Shown here piece after piece: positions 13,992 to 21,950 of a DNA stretch of 25,350 nucleotides (within the stretch, counting starts at the first letter, position 1; each line of letters starts with the position of its first letter). Source of the DNA: Cyanobacteria bacterium UBA1221. GTDB taxonomy: Bacteria; Cyanobacteriota; Vampirovibrionia; Gastranaerophilales; Gastranaerophilaceae. The notes under the pieces were generated by a model. The model made no database searches and was not told the origin of the DNA. It worked only from the letters and a program-made list of their open reading frames with translations. Made by a program: the position numbers and the translations under genes. The stretch lies in the NCBI GenBank assembly GCA_002309425.1, contig DBXD01000021.1, positions 1-25,350 on the forward strand, written 5' to 3'.

Positions 13992-14865
13992 CGGTTTTCA
14001 CTCCCAGAGCCAACAAACCTGCTCCTATCATGCCGGAATAATTTCCGGCTTGTGCTTTAACAACTTTTGTTGGCTGAGTAACTATCTCAGTATTTACCTT
14101 CTCCGTAATATAATCAGTATCCACAAACTCAGCCATAGAACCCGACAAAACAACAACATCCGGATCAAATATATCCGCAAGTCCGATTATTCCGTTTATG
14201 ATATCATTCTGCCAAATATCAAAAATCTTAGTCATTTGCTCATCTTTATTTTTCAGACCTTCAATTACATCATACGTTGTGATATCAGGATTGCCTGATG
14301 TTTCAACCGCAGTAATTCTTAGTCCCGTGCCTGATGCATACGCTTCAAAACAATCCGAACTTCCGCATGTGCATTTCCTCTTGTTTCCACGGTTAATTTT
14401 AAAGTGCATTTCGCCTGCAGCACCGCTTTTTCCTTTGTACAATCTGTTATCAAGTATTATTCCGCCGCCGACACCTGTACCCAAAGTCAGCATAACAGAA
14501 TATGGACAATTTTTTGATGCCCCTATAATATGCTCTGCCCAAGCGGCACAATTTGCATCATTTTCCACATAGACAGGCTTTGTACTAAGTGATTTGAAGT
14601 CCGTTTTCGGATATTCCCGAACAATATTTCCTGTTGAACCTAAAATTCCGTCATTTGAGTTGTTTACGGCACCGCATGTCGCAAATGCAATCACATCAAC
14701 CGTATTTTCATACTTTTTTATAATTTCTTTAAAAAGAGAAATTATTTCTGCATAAGTTTTTGGAGTGGAATGTTTTTCAATTTCTCCGACAATTTCACCC
14801 TTGTCATTAACCAGAGTATTATAGATTTTTGTACCGCCAACATCTATTGCAAGAGCTTTTCGCAT
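13984..14865 (-). CDS. nanK: ROK family kinase, probable N-acetylmannosamine kinase
   Basis: The 293-residue protein has the phosphate-binding DVGGTK (8-13), catalytic D103 in ENDANC, GTGVGGGI (129-136), and the ROK zinc site H154 with C165, C167 and C172 (CTCGSSDC). ROK kinases phosphorylate glucose, ManNAc, fructose or other sugars. It begins 4 nt after nanE, so ManNAc is the likely substrate, giving ManNAc-6-P for the epimerase. The start is at 14865 with GGGG about 9 nt upstream. The pair suggests use of sialic acid or ManNAc, but no sialate lyase (nanA) or transporter is visible in the window. Glucokinase is the alternative. Confidence 0.85.
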   Translation of the reverse strand: MRKALAIDVGGTKIYNTLVNDKGEIVGEIEKHSTPKTYAEIISLFKEIIKKYENTVDVIAFATCGAVNNSNDGILGSTGNIVREYPKTDFKSLSTKPVYVENDANCAAWAEHIIGASKNCPYSVMLTLGTGVGGGIILDNRLYKGKSGAAGEMHFKINRGNKRKCTCGSSDCFEAYASGTGLRITAVETSGNPDITTYDVIEGLKNKDEQMTKIFDIWQNDIINGIIGLADIFDPDVVVLSGSMAEFVDTDYITEKVNTEIVTQPTKVVKAQAGNYSGMIGAGLLALGVKTDG

Positions 14866-14869
14866 ATCA

Positions 14870-15556
14870 TTAACCCCTGTTCACAAACCTTTTTGTAATT
14901 AACTGCGGACGTGTTATTGCAGAACCTATAACAACACAGTGTGCGCCCAGTTCAAATGCTTTTTCAACCTGCCAAGGCTCCCAAATTCTTCCCTCTAAAA
15001 CAACAGGCTTATCCGTTTCTTTTACCAATGCTTCCAATAACTCAAAATCCGGTTCCTTATCATTTACACCAAGAGATTCCTTTGTATATCCCGAAAGTGT
15101 AGTTGAAATAATATTTGCACCGAGTTTTGCAGCATTTATTCCTTCTTCAACCGTTGATACATCCGCCATAGAAACTCTTTTATTTATTTTTACATACTTA
15201 ATAATTTCTGCTAATTTGCAACCGCCTTCTCTGGGCCGCATAGTGCCGTCAAAAGCTATCACATCTGCCCCTGCATCCACCAGTGATATAACTTCTTTCA
15301 GCGTAGGTGTAATATATACAATTTCCTGCCAGTTTTTAGGAATAATATCGGGCTTTGTAAGTCCGATTACGGGGACATCAAAAAGCTGCTTTGCATTTTT
15401 TACATCCCTGACTCCGGCAACACGCAAACCGCCGGCACCGCCCTTTACAACAGATTTCATCATGGCATTGATGCATTGCTCCTGATACAAAGGCTCGGAA
15501 GGCATTGCCTGAACTGAAACCACAACTTTATGCTCTAAACGTTTAATTATTTCCAT
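14870..15556 (-). CDS. nanE: N-acetylmannosamine-6-phosphate 2-epimerase
   Basis: It converts ManNAc-6-P to GlcNAc-6-P in sialic acid and ManNAc catabolism. The TIM-barrel protein is 228 residues from ATG 15556. Family hallmarks are VSVQAMPSEPLY near the start, GGAGGLRVAG, IAFDGTMRPREGG, SMADVST, STTLSGYT, LEGRIWEPWQ and VVIGSAITRPQLIT. An ATG at 15565 adds three residues, but the later one fits the family length better. Neither has a Shine-Dalgarno. TATAAT on the minus strand (15564-15569) lies 7 nt before the 15556 start, so a leaderless transcript from within the PAP2 gene is possible. The start overlaps the end of the PAP2 gene, and nanK follows after 4 nt. Confidence 0.93.
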   Translation of the reverse strand: MEIIKRLEHKVVVSVQAMPSEPLYQEQCINAMMKSVVKGGAGGLRVAGVRDVKNAKQLFDVPVIGLTKPDIIPKNWQEIVYITPTLKEVISLVDAGADVIAFDGTMRPREGGCKLAEIIKYVKINKRVSMADVSTVEEGINAAKLGANIISTTLSGYTKESLGVNDKEPDFELLEALVKETDKPVVLEGRIWEPWQVEKAFELGAHCVVIGSAITRPQLITKRFVNRG

Positions 15557-16547
15557 GGCTATCATTATAGTATAAAAATTTTATTTTTGAAAATACCAGC
15601 GGATAACCTGCAGTTATACAGAGCCCCATTAATAACGGGAAAAGAAATATTAACTTGTAATTAAGATTGCCTCTAAAACATATCTCTAAAGGACAGATCA
15701 ACAGAAACATAAGAAGTATTGTACCAACAAGACACCTGATTATTCTGGTTTTTATATCACCGGCTTTTGCATCAAACGGGAAAAATCTTCTGCACAGGAA
15801 TGCTCCGTTTATTATACCCAGCGAATAACCATAGCATATAATCGTAGAACGAACCGCCCTATCAGGATTAACCAATAATTCGCCATTTACATAGTCCCTG
15901 GGGAATTGATTAAAATAACAAATATAAATCAGTGCCGCTACTGCTAATATATTTATAACCGCCAACAAATAAAGGTACCCGTTTTTATTTTTTTCTGCCC
16001 TGTTTATTAAAAAATTAGCCAAGAACACAAGAAACAAACCTGTTAATAAACCTGCACAAACATCCTGCGGGGTATGGACACCCAGCCACAATCTTGAAAA
16101 CCCGACAACTAATACCAGCAGTATCAATAAAATGCTCCAAACGATTTTATGCCTTAATATAAAAGCCAGACCGCCCACTACGGAAGCTGCCATTGAAGAA
16201 TGTCCGCTTGGGAATGAATATCCTCTTGCATACGTTGTAGCACTCTCAACCGGAACTATTTTATCACTTAAAACCCAGGGTCTATATACACATGCCAGCA
16301 TTTTGAAGAATTGGTTAAATAAAAAACTAAAACCGCATAATGAAAATAAACATGTTCCCTCTTTTGCACTTATACCCCAGTAATATATCGCACAAATCAG
16401 AGAGGGAAGCCAGTATTCACCAATTGCCGTAACAGATAAAAACAATCTGTTAAATATTTCAGAATGCTGCATTCTTATATTCTGAAGGTATAAAAGAAAA
16501 TCTATTTGCGGCCTAATCCAGCTCTCATCAGATAAAAATTCAATCAT
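15543..16547 (-). CDS. PAP2 superfamily membrane phosphatase
   Basis: From ATG 16547 the protein is 334 residues. All three PAP2 motifs are present: K82-x6-R89P90, PSGH (113-116), and S151R152 with H158 and D162 as SRxxxxxH..xD. About eight membrane segments are visible; the C-terminal half (from about 190) is an extra hydrophobic domain beyond the core. Such enzymes dephosphorylate phosphatidic acid, undecaprenyl pyrophosphate or lipid-linked glycans at the outer face of the membrane. An in-frame start farther upstream (16604) is possible but would lie before the -10 (16554-16559). TATAAT sits 6 nt from ATG 16547, implying leaderless mRNA. It leads the nanE-nanK-GT unit, overlapping nanE. 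Confidence 0.9.
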   Translation of the reverse strand: MIEFLSDESWIRPQIDFLLYLQNIRMQHSEIFNRLFLSVTAIGEYWLPSLICAIYYWGISAKEGTCLFSLCGFSFLFNQFFKMLACVYRPWVLSDKIVPVESATTYARGYSFPSGHSSMAASVVGGLAFILRHKIVWSILLILLVLVVGFSRLWLGVHTPQDVCAGLLTGLFLVFLANFLINRAEKNKNGYLYLLAVINILAVAALIYICYFNQFPRDYVNGELLVNPDRAVRSTIICYGYSLGIINGAFLCRRFFPFDAKAGDIKTRIIRCLVGTILLMFLLICPLEICFRGNLNYKLIFLFPLLMGLCITAGYPLVFSKIKFLYYNDSHGNN

Positions 16548-16553
16548 ATAAAT

Positions 16554-16559
16554 ATTATA
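16554..16559 (-). promoter_or_regulatory. -10 element of the PAP2/nan unit (leaderless layout)
   Basis: TATAAT on the minus strand is separated by 6 nt from ATG 16547, so the start point coincides with the A of ATG. The best -35 (CTTCCA, 17-nt spacer) is weak. No Shine-Dalgarno is present. Confidence 0.55.
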
Positions 16560-16591
16560 CATAAAAATAATTTTGCTGGAAGAATCTTTTG

Positions 16592-16600
16592 TGCTACAAT
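16592..16600 (+). promoter_or_regulatory. Extended -10 promoter of the GT39-like gene (leaderless layout)
   Basis: TGCTACAAT (TG 16592-16593, TACAAT 16595-16600) is followed by 6 nt and ATG 16607. TGTGCTAYAAT is the same as the fic promoter sequence apart from one base. No Shine-Dalgarno is seen. Confidence 0.6.
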
Positions 16601-16606
16601 CCAAAA

Positions 16607-18079
16607 ATGAGTTTAAATTGGCATAATGTAAAACTAAAAAATTACATATATCCTATACTTATTGGTACAATTTTTCTTATCGGTATTGTTTTAAGATTAA
16701 AATTTTACATTACAAATTATCCGTTATGGCATGATGAATGTTCTCTTGCAATGAGCATTATAAATAAAAACATATGGGAATATTTCGGATTGCTTGATTA
16801 CAACCAATCAGCACCGCCGATATTTATGATGATAACAAAACTTTTTGCAAACATGTTCGGAATAAAAGAGTTTGTATTGAGAATTCTTCCGTTTATATGC
16901 GGAATTGCATCTATACCCGTTTTTTATTATTTTTCTAAAATGTTTTTAGATAAAAAATTTGCTCTTGTTATTGTTAATTTTCTGTTTGCAATTAATTACC
17001 ATTTAATACATTATTCTCTTGAATTCAAACAATATTCATCAGATGTGCTGTTGTTTATGTTGTGCTGCATATTATGTTCAAAAGTTGATTTAAAAAACAT
17101 TAGTCTTAATAAATTTATATTATTAACCGGAATATTTACAATTGCACCAATGATTTCCATACCGACGGTTTTCGTTATTTTAGGATTTCTTATACACCAA
17201 ATTGTTCTGCATAAAAAAGAAATTTTAAAAAATATATTAATTGTTTCGGGCATAACTTTTTCTATATGGGCAATATACGCATTCAGCACTCTTCTCCCAC
17301 AAAAATTTATTATGGACGGATTATATTATTGGGAAAATAGCTTCATTACATTTAATTTGAAAAGTCTCTTAGGACTAATAAGAATTAATTTGTTATATTA
17401 TTTACACCCTAACAAGTTTATTTTATTTGACCTAATCCTTCTTATTACAGGATTGTGTTTCTTATTGAAAGATTTTAAAAACAAATCTTCTGCAATATTA
17501 TCGTTAAGTCTCTTTTTCATAGCAATTACATCTTACTTAAGGCAATACCCTATTTTTGAACGGGTTAGCCTCTATTTAATCCCGGTAATTTTAGTGTTGT
17601 TAATCATCCCAATTAATAAAATATCTTTATCCAAAAAATTTCTATGTATAATGTTCGTCTTTATGACATTGGCAGGGCTTTCAAGTTACAACTTATCGTA
17701 TTTTAAAGGATTTTCAAATCAGGATTTGTTTCATAGAAATAATGCACGCGGGGCAATGCAAGATTTAATCAAACATTATGAGAATCATGAAAACTATATT
17801 ATCGTCAACAGTGCATCAAAATCAGAATTTAATTATTATAAAAAATACTTTGATTTTTATCCTGAAAAAGTACTAATAGTCCAAACACCAAATTATTCCG
17901 AGTCAGAATACTTAAAATCTCTTGATGTGCTTCCAAGCAACAATGATTATTGGTTTTATTACGCTTATGATTATTCACATTCACCAGTAATTCCTTTCTT
18001 AAAAGAATATAGTAAGCGATACACTGTTAGATACGAGAATACTATTGGGGGTTCATATCTTTTAAACTTGCATAAATAA
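16607..18079 (+). CDS. GT39-like integral membrane glycosyltransferase
   Basis: This 490-residue protein has about ten hydrophobic segments and the acidic loop motif WHDEC after the first segment (about residue 42). This is typical of the GT-C fold of dolichyl-phosphate-mannose/ArnT-type transferases. Later NYHLIHYSLEFKQYSSDV matches the usual second loop region. Such enzymes move a sugar from a lipid carrier to protein or glycolipid on the outer side of the membrane. The extracytoplasmic C-terminus (about 380-490) is soluble. I chose ATG 16607 over the TTG 18 nt upstream because the extended -10 lies between them. It is divergent from the PAP2 gene; both are membrane enzymes acting on lipid-linked substrates, which suggests related roles. 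Confidence 0.88.
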   Translation: MSLNWHNVKLKNYIYPILIGTIFLIGIVLRLKFYITNYPLWHDECSLAMSIINKNIWEYFGLLDYNQSAPPIFMMITKLFANMFGIKEFVLRILPFICGIASIPVFYYFSKMFLDKKFALVIVNFLFAINYHLIHYSLEFKQYSSDVLLFMLCCILCSKVDLKNISLNKFILLTGIFTIAPMISIPTVFVILGFLIHQIVLHKKEILKNILIVSGITFSIWAIYAFSTLLPQKFIMDGLYYWENSFITFNLKSLLGLIRINLLYYLHPNKFILFDLILLITGLCFLLKDFKNKSSAILSLSLFFIAITSYLRQYPIFERVSLYLIPVILVLLIIPINKISLSKKFLCIMFVFMTLAGLSSYNLSYFKGFSNQDLFHRNNARGAMQDLIKHYENHENYIIVNSASKSEFNYYKKYFDFYPEKVLIVQTPNYSESEYLKSLDVLPSNNDYWFYYAYDYSHSPVIPFLKEYSKRYTVRYENTIGGSYLLNLHK

Positions 18080-18082
18080 AAA

Positions 18083-18111
18083 TTGGGAAATATTTGTATT
18101 TGAGTTATAAT
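18083..18111 (+). promoter_or_regulatory. Promoter of the M16 peptidase/ilvB unit
   Basis: TTGGGA (18083-18088), a 17-nt spacer and a perfect TATAAT (18106-18111) give a start near 18118. This is just before the GAGG ribosome-binding site at 18121-18124. Confidence 0.65.
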
Positions 18112-18132
18112 AACTTCGTTGAGGTATTATAT

Positions 18133-19461
18133 ATGAAAAAAACTACGGTAAAATATCCTTTTTTAACTGAAGATGTTGAAATTTATGAAAGAGAAAACGG
18201 ACACAAAATTGTTTTGGCGCACAAAGAAGGTGACATGGCAAATGTCAGTACATGGGTCAGAACTGGTTCTATAAATGAAGATGATAACAATAACGGAATA
18301 TCACATTTTCTTGAACACTTAATGTTTAAAGGCACTCATAAACATAAAGCCGGAGATTTTGACAGGATTCTTGAAGCAAAAGGCGCTATTGTTAATGCAG
18401 CAACGTGGAAAGATTACACCTTTTATTATGTAACATTACCCAAAGGCGAAAATTGTAAGGACTTAAATCTGGCAATAGAACTGCATGCAGATATGATGCT
18501 TGACCCGATTATACCTGAAGAAGAAATTGGTGCCCCATTCGATTTAAATGACTCAACCGTAACCGATAAACGTGAACGTCACGTGGTTATTGAAGAAATA
18601 AGAATGAGAAAAGACCAAAACTGGACAAAAATATACAACGAATGTAACTTCAACATGTATTCAAAACATCCGTACAAACGTGATGTAATAGGTACACCCG
18701 AGATAATTTCACGAGTTACCCGTGATGAAATTATGAATTACTACCAAACTTTTTATTCTCCCGAAAATATGACAACTATTGTCGTAGGTGATTTTGACAA
18801 AAAAGAAGTTCTTAAAAAAATAGAAAAAGAATTTGACTTTAAAGACAGAAAAAATGCACCCAAACGTATTTTTGAAATTGATAAACCAACTGATAAAAAG
18901 AAAATTATTGAAAATTCCGCACACGTAAATACAACATACTTTATGTACGGATGGCTCGGGCCTATGGCAAAAGACATAAAAGGTACAATATGCATGGATA
19001 TTATAAGCATAATCCTCGGAGATGGCACGAGTTCAAGGTTATACCAGAATTTAATTGAAAAACAGCCCGAACCGATTTTTAATATGATAAATTCCGAACA
19101 TTACCAATTTAAAGACGGCAACAATTTCTTTATTCAGGCAAACTGTAAACCCGAAAAGAAAGATTACGCAATAGAATTGGCAGAAAAAGAACTCTCAAAT
19201 CTTATTAAAAACCCGATAACTGCAGAAGAACTCTTGAAAGCAAAAAAGAAAATCAAATCACGCTTTGCCTATTCCGCAGAAACTGTTTCCGAAATAGGGG
19301 AAACTATCGGATATTATATGACGGTGTGTGATGATTTAAAACTTATTGAAGAATATTTAAAGGATTTGGAAGATATTTCAATTCAGGATTTAAATGATAC
19401 AATAGAGAAGTATCTTAGTATAGATAATGCGGTACTATCCGTACTGGTTCCTGAAAAATAG
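18133..19461 (+). CDS. M16 family zinc metallopeptidase
   Basis: This 442-residue protein has the inverted zinc motif HxxEH in HFLEHLMF (H58, E61, H62) and the downstream glutamate in VVIEEIRM (E154/E155). Its length matches the single-module bacterial M16B (processing peptidase/PqqL-like) family. The second half (about 215-442) is the usual inactive partner domain. M16 enzymes degrade small peptides or process precursors. No signal peptide is present, so it acts in the cytoplasm. The start is at ATG 18133 with GAGG 8 nt upstream; a TTG further upstream (18094) lies before the -10 and is rejected. ilvB starts 8 nt after the stop, so both are one transcript. An insertion rich in Asp/Lys (about 130-150) precedes the zinc glutamate. 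Confidence 0.93.
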   Translation: MKKTTVKYPFLTEDVEIYERENGHKIVLAHKEGDMANVSTWVRTGSINEDDNNNGISHFLEHLMFKGTHKHKAGDFDRILEAKGAIVNAATWKDYTFYYVTLPKGENCKDLNLAIELHADMMLDPIIPEEEIGAPFDLNDSTVTDKRERHVVIEEIRMRKDQNWTKIYNECNFNMYSKHPYKRDVIGTPEIISRVTRDEIMNYYQTFYSPENMTTIVVGDFDKKEVLKKIEKEFDFKDRKNAPKRIFEIDKPTDKKKIIENSAHVNTTYFMYGWLGPMAKDIKGTICMDIISIILGDGTSSRLYQNLIEKQPEPIFNMINSEHYQFKDGNNFFIQANCKPEKKDYAIELAEKELSNLIKNPITAEELLKAKKKIKSRFAYSAETVSEIGETIGYYMTVCDDLKLIEEYLKDLEDISIQDLNDTIEKYLSIDNAVLSVLVPEK

Positions 19462-19469
19462 GGAAAATT

Positions 19470-21119
19470 ATGGTTTTAAATACAGTCGATACAAAAACCT
19501 ATACAGGGTCACAAATTATTATTAATACCCTTAGAAATCTGGGGATAGACAGTATTTTTGGATATCCCGGCGGAGTTGTGCTGAGCATATATGATGAACT
19601 TTTTAAGCAAAACGATATAAAACATTATCTGACAAGACATGAACAAGCTGCTGTTCACGCAGCGGAGGGTTATGCCAGAGTTTCCGGTAAATGCGGGGTG
19701 GTACTTGTAACGTCAGGCCCCGGGGCAGCAAATACTGTTTCCGGAATTGCAAATGCCTATCTGGACGGTTATCCGCTGATTATCCTGACCGGTCAGGTAT
19801 CTAAAAAATTAATAGGTACTGATGCTTTTCAAGAAATTAATATTATTGAAATTACAAAATCCTGCACCAAAGCCAATTATCAGGTAACAGAAATCACTAC
19901 ATTAGAAGCAACACTTAAAGAAGCTTATCATTGTGCAATGAGCGGGAAAAAAGGTCCGGTTGTAGTTGATTTATCCAGAGATATTTTCAACGAAAAAACC
20001 TCCTCCTCTCCGGGTATATACTACCAAAAGCCGCATTTTGAAATATCACAGAATTTGGTTTTTGAAATAATCAATGAAATTAAAAATTCAAAAAGACCGG
20101 TTGCGGTATCAGGCGGAGGGGTTGTCCACTCGGAAGCCTGCAGAGAATTATACAAGTTTGTAAAAACCCTGAATATTCCTGTAGTAAATACGATGATGGG
20201 AACAGGAACATTCCCGAGTTATGATAAAAATTATTTCGGCATGATTGGGATTTTCGGACAAAATTCAGCAAACGAAGTTTTAAAAAATTCTGATTTGGTC
20301 ATATCACTGGGTGCAAGATTTAACGACAGAATAACATGCTGTTTTAAAAACGGAAAACCTGACGCTAAATTTATACAAATAGACATAAATGAAAATGAGC
20401 TGTCCAGAGTTATTCCGGCACACATTTCAGTTAAAGGGGACATAAAAGAAGTTCTTAATGCTATAAACACAAACCTTTCAGATAACGACTATACGCCATT
20501 AACTCAGCATATATATTGGCTGGAAGATTCAATGGGCTTTAAGTTATCAAATAAAAAGAATCAGGCTGTTTCAGAAAATATGCAGTCCTACGAGGTTATA
20601 GAAGCTATTTACGACTTTACAAAATCTTTTGAGCCTGTTGTTACAACAGAAGTCGGACAGCATCAAATGTGGACGGTTCAAAATTATAAATTCCGTTCTG
20701 CTAAAAAATTCATAACTTCCGGCGGCTCCGGAACGATGGGTTTTGGATTTCCGGCAGCAATCGGGGCAAGTATAGCATTAAACAAGCAGCCGGTTATTTG
20801 TATAGCAGGTGACGGCTCTTTTCAAATGAATGAACAGGAGCTGGCTACATGCGTAGATTACAAATTACCCGTTAAAATTTTTATAATGAATAACGGATAT
20901 CTTGGTATGGTAAGACAACTACAGGAAAATCATTGCGAAGGAAGATTTTCCGAAACCAAGATTTCAAATCCTGATTTTGTAAAATTGGCACAGGCCTACG
21001 GGATTAAAGCGGCAAGAGTACAGGATAAATCAGAAATAAAAGAGGCATTAGCAAAAGCTTTTTCGGTTAATGAACCTTATTTAATAGATTTTGTTATAGA
21101 ACCTATGGAGATTGTATAA
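19470..21119 (+). CDS. ilvB: Acetolactate synthase large (catalytic) subunit
   Basis: This thiamine-diphosphate enzyme condenses pyruvate to acetolactate, or with 2-oxobutyrate, at the head of branched-chain amino acid synthesis. The 549-residue protein has the usual three domains. GYPGG (31-35) and the catalytic glutamate E58 in RHEQAA lie in the first, a FAD-domain-like middle follows (about 195-340), and the TPP motif GDGS (447-450) through NNGYLG (474-479) is in the last. The start is at ATG 19470 with AGGGA overlapping the stop codon of the M16 gene. Its length agrees with the family. The regulatory subunit ilvN and the other ilv genes are not adjacent, which is less common. A catabolic acetolactate synthase is the alternative; the middle GARFNDR favours the biosynthetic type. 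Confidence 0.95.
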   Translation: MVLNTVDTKTYTGSQIIINTLRNLGIDSIFGYPGGVVLSIYDELFKQNDIKHYLTRHEQAAVHAAEGYARVSGKCGVVLVTSGPGAANTVSGIANAYLDGYPLIILTGQVSKKLIGTDAFQEINIIEITKSCTKANYQVTEITTLEATLKEAYHCAMSGKKGPVVVDLSRDIFNEKTSSSPGIYYQKPHFEISQNLVFEIINEIKNSKRPVAVSGGGVVHSEACRELYKFVKTLNIPVVNTMMGTGTFPSYDKNYFGMIGIFGQNSANEVLKNSDLVISLGARFNDRITCCFKNGKPDAKFIQIDINENELSRVIPAHISVKGDIKEVLNAINTNLSDNDYTPLTQHIYWLEDSMGFKLSNKKNQAVSENMQSYEVIEAIYDFTKSFEPVVTTEVGQHQMWTVQNYKFRSAKKFITSGGSGTMGFGFPAAIGASIALNKQPVICIAGDGSFQMNEQELATCVDYKLPVKIFIMNNGYLGMVRQLQENHCEGRFSETKISNPDFVKLAQAYGIKAARVQDKSEIKEALAKAFSVNEPYLIDFVIEPMEIV

Positions 21120-21158
21120 AAAAGAACGGATCTGAATTACCAAACCCGTTCAAATTTT
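21118..21158. terminator. Bidirectional terminator between ilvB and the 103-residue gene
   Basis: GAACGG (21124-21129) pairs with CCGTTC (21146-21151) over a 16-nt loop. On the plus strand AAATTTTT follows; on the minus strand six T follow directly (complement of 21118-21123). It separates two convergent genes. The stem is short, so strength is uncertain. Confidence 0.6.
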
Positions 21159-21173
21159 TGTATGTTTACGGAA

Positions 21174-21485
21174 TTATTCCCAATCCCATGTAAACAATTT
21201 TCTCCAGAAAGTTTTTTCTGCTTCAATATTGTTTTCTATTTCTTTTCTTCTTGCTTCAGCAGCAGCTTGTCTTTTTGCAAGAGCTTGTTCTCTTGCGATT
21301 CTTCTTTGTTCTGCTTTTTGTTCTCTTGCTTTAATTTTTGCAGCTGTTTCCTGTTCAGTTTTTGTGATTTTTGAAGTTGTTTTGTTTAACCAGTCGGAAA
21401 CAGGTGTTGCGCTGGTTGTTGCTGCCTGAACTGCACCGATAGAAATAACTGCAGCTGCCATTAATGCTACTAATGTTTTTTTCAT
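21174..21485 (-). CDS. Small exported helical protein
   Basis: The 103-residue protein has a clear Sec signal peptide (KK start, hydrophobic 5-18, cleavage after VQA at about residue 21). The mature part is almost wholly helical and highly charged. Between about 45 and 85 Ala, Arg, Lys and Glu repeat with a coiled-coil-like rhythm. It ends in FWRKLFTWDWE, an aromatic tail. A periplasmic location is likely. ATG 21485 has a strong AAGGAG 7 nt upstream. It follows the other small exported protein by 62 nt on the same strand. No known family recognised; the layout recalls helical periplasmic or surface-binding proteins, but no role can be assigned. Confidence 0.85.
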   Translation of the reverse strand: MKKTLVALMAAAVISIGAVQAATTSATPVSDWLNKTTSKITKTEQETAAKIKAREQKAEQRRIAREQALAKRQAAAEARRKEIENNIEAEKTFWRKLFTWDWE

Positions 21486-21511
21486 CCTTTTCTCCTTATT
21501 TATTCAATTTT

Positions 21512-21533
21512 GAAACCGATATAAATCGATTTC
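21512..21533. repeat. Imperfect inverted repeat upstream of the 103-residue gene
   Basis: GAAACCGAT (21512-21520) and ATCGATTTC (21525-21533) are complementary except for one position, with a 4-nt loop. It may be an operator or RNA hairpin in the 62-nt gap between two exported-protein genes. No T-run follows on either strand. Confidence 0.4.
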
Positions 21534-21547
21534 ATAATTACGTATTT

Positions 21548-21922
21548 TTAAAGTTTTTTACTTTTCTGGTAATTGTCGGTAAATTTATCCCAATTCCTTG
21601 AATATGACTCGTTATAATTAACTTCATACGCACGAATTGTCTGATCCCAGATTCTTTGGTTTGCATCAGCCTTGGCCTGCCAATCAGCCGCCTGATTACT
21701 CCACGTTTTAAATGTATCTTCTGACTTTTGTCTTATTGGCTGAGTATTTCTGTCAATATAACTTTGTCCGGACTGATGAACATCGTTTCTGGACTGAACT
21801 GCAGCGTTAAAGCCTTGTTGATTATATCTGTCAGGATAGCCTTCCCCTGAAAAAGTTGCCGCACTTACGGCAGAAACAGCTAACAGAGAAGCAATGACAG
21901 AAACTATAACTATGTTTTTCAT
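21548..21922 (-). CDS. Small exported protein, unknown
   Basis: The protein is 124 residues from ATG 21922, which has AGGGG about 7 nt upstream. A TTG further up at 21940 is rejected because the ribosome-binding site lies between them. A Sec signal peptide (hydrophobic 4-18, AVSA-VSA cleavage near residue 21) precedes a polar, Gln/Asn/Trp/Tyr-rich mature part. This includes several regularly spaced Trp residues (TWSNQAADWQ, RIWDQT, RNWDKF), suggesting a helical amphipathic or oligomerising protein. It lies 28 nt behind rph and before the 103-residue exported protein. Both have the same export-type start but no clear sequence similarity beyond it. Function unknown. Confidence 0.85.
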   Translation of the reverse strand: MKNIVIVSVIASLLAVSAVSAATFSGEGYPDRYNQQGFNAAVQSRNDVHQSGQSYIDRNTQPIRQKSEDTFKTWSNQAADWQAKADANQRIWDQTIRAYEVNYNESYSRNWDKFTDNYQKSKKL

Positions 21923-21950
21923 AATATTCCCCTTTCGCAATTAGATTATA

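Noticed and set aside
16589..16606. TTG 16589 as start of the GT39-like protein
   Set aside because: It lies upstream of the extended -10; ATG 16607 is at the predicted transcript start.
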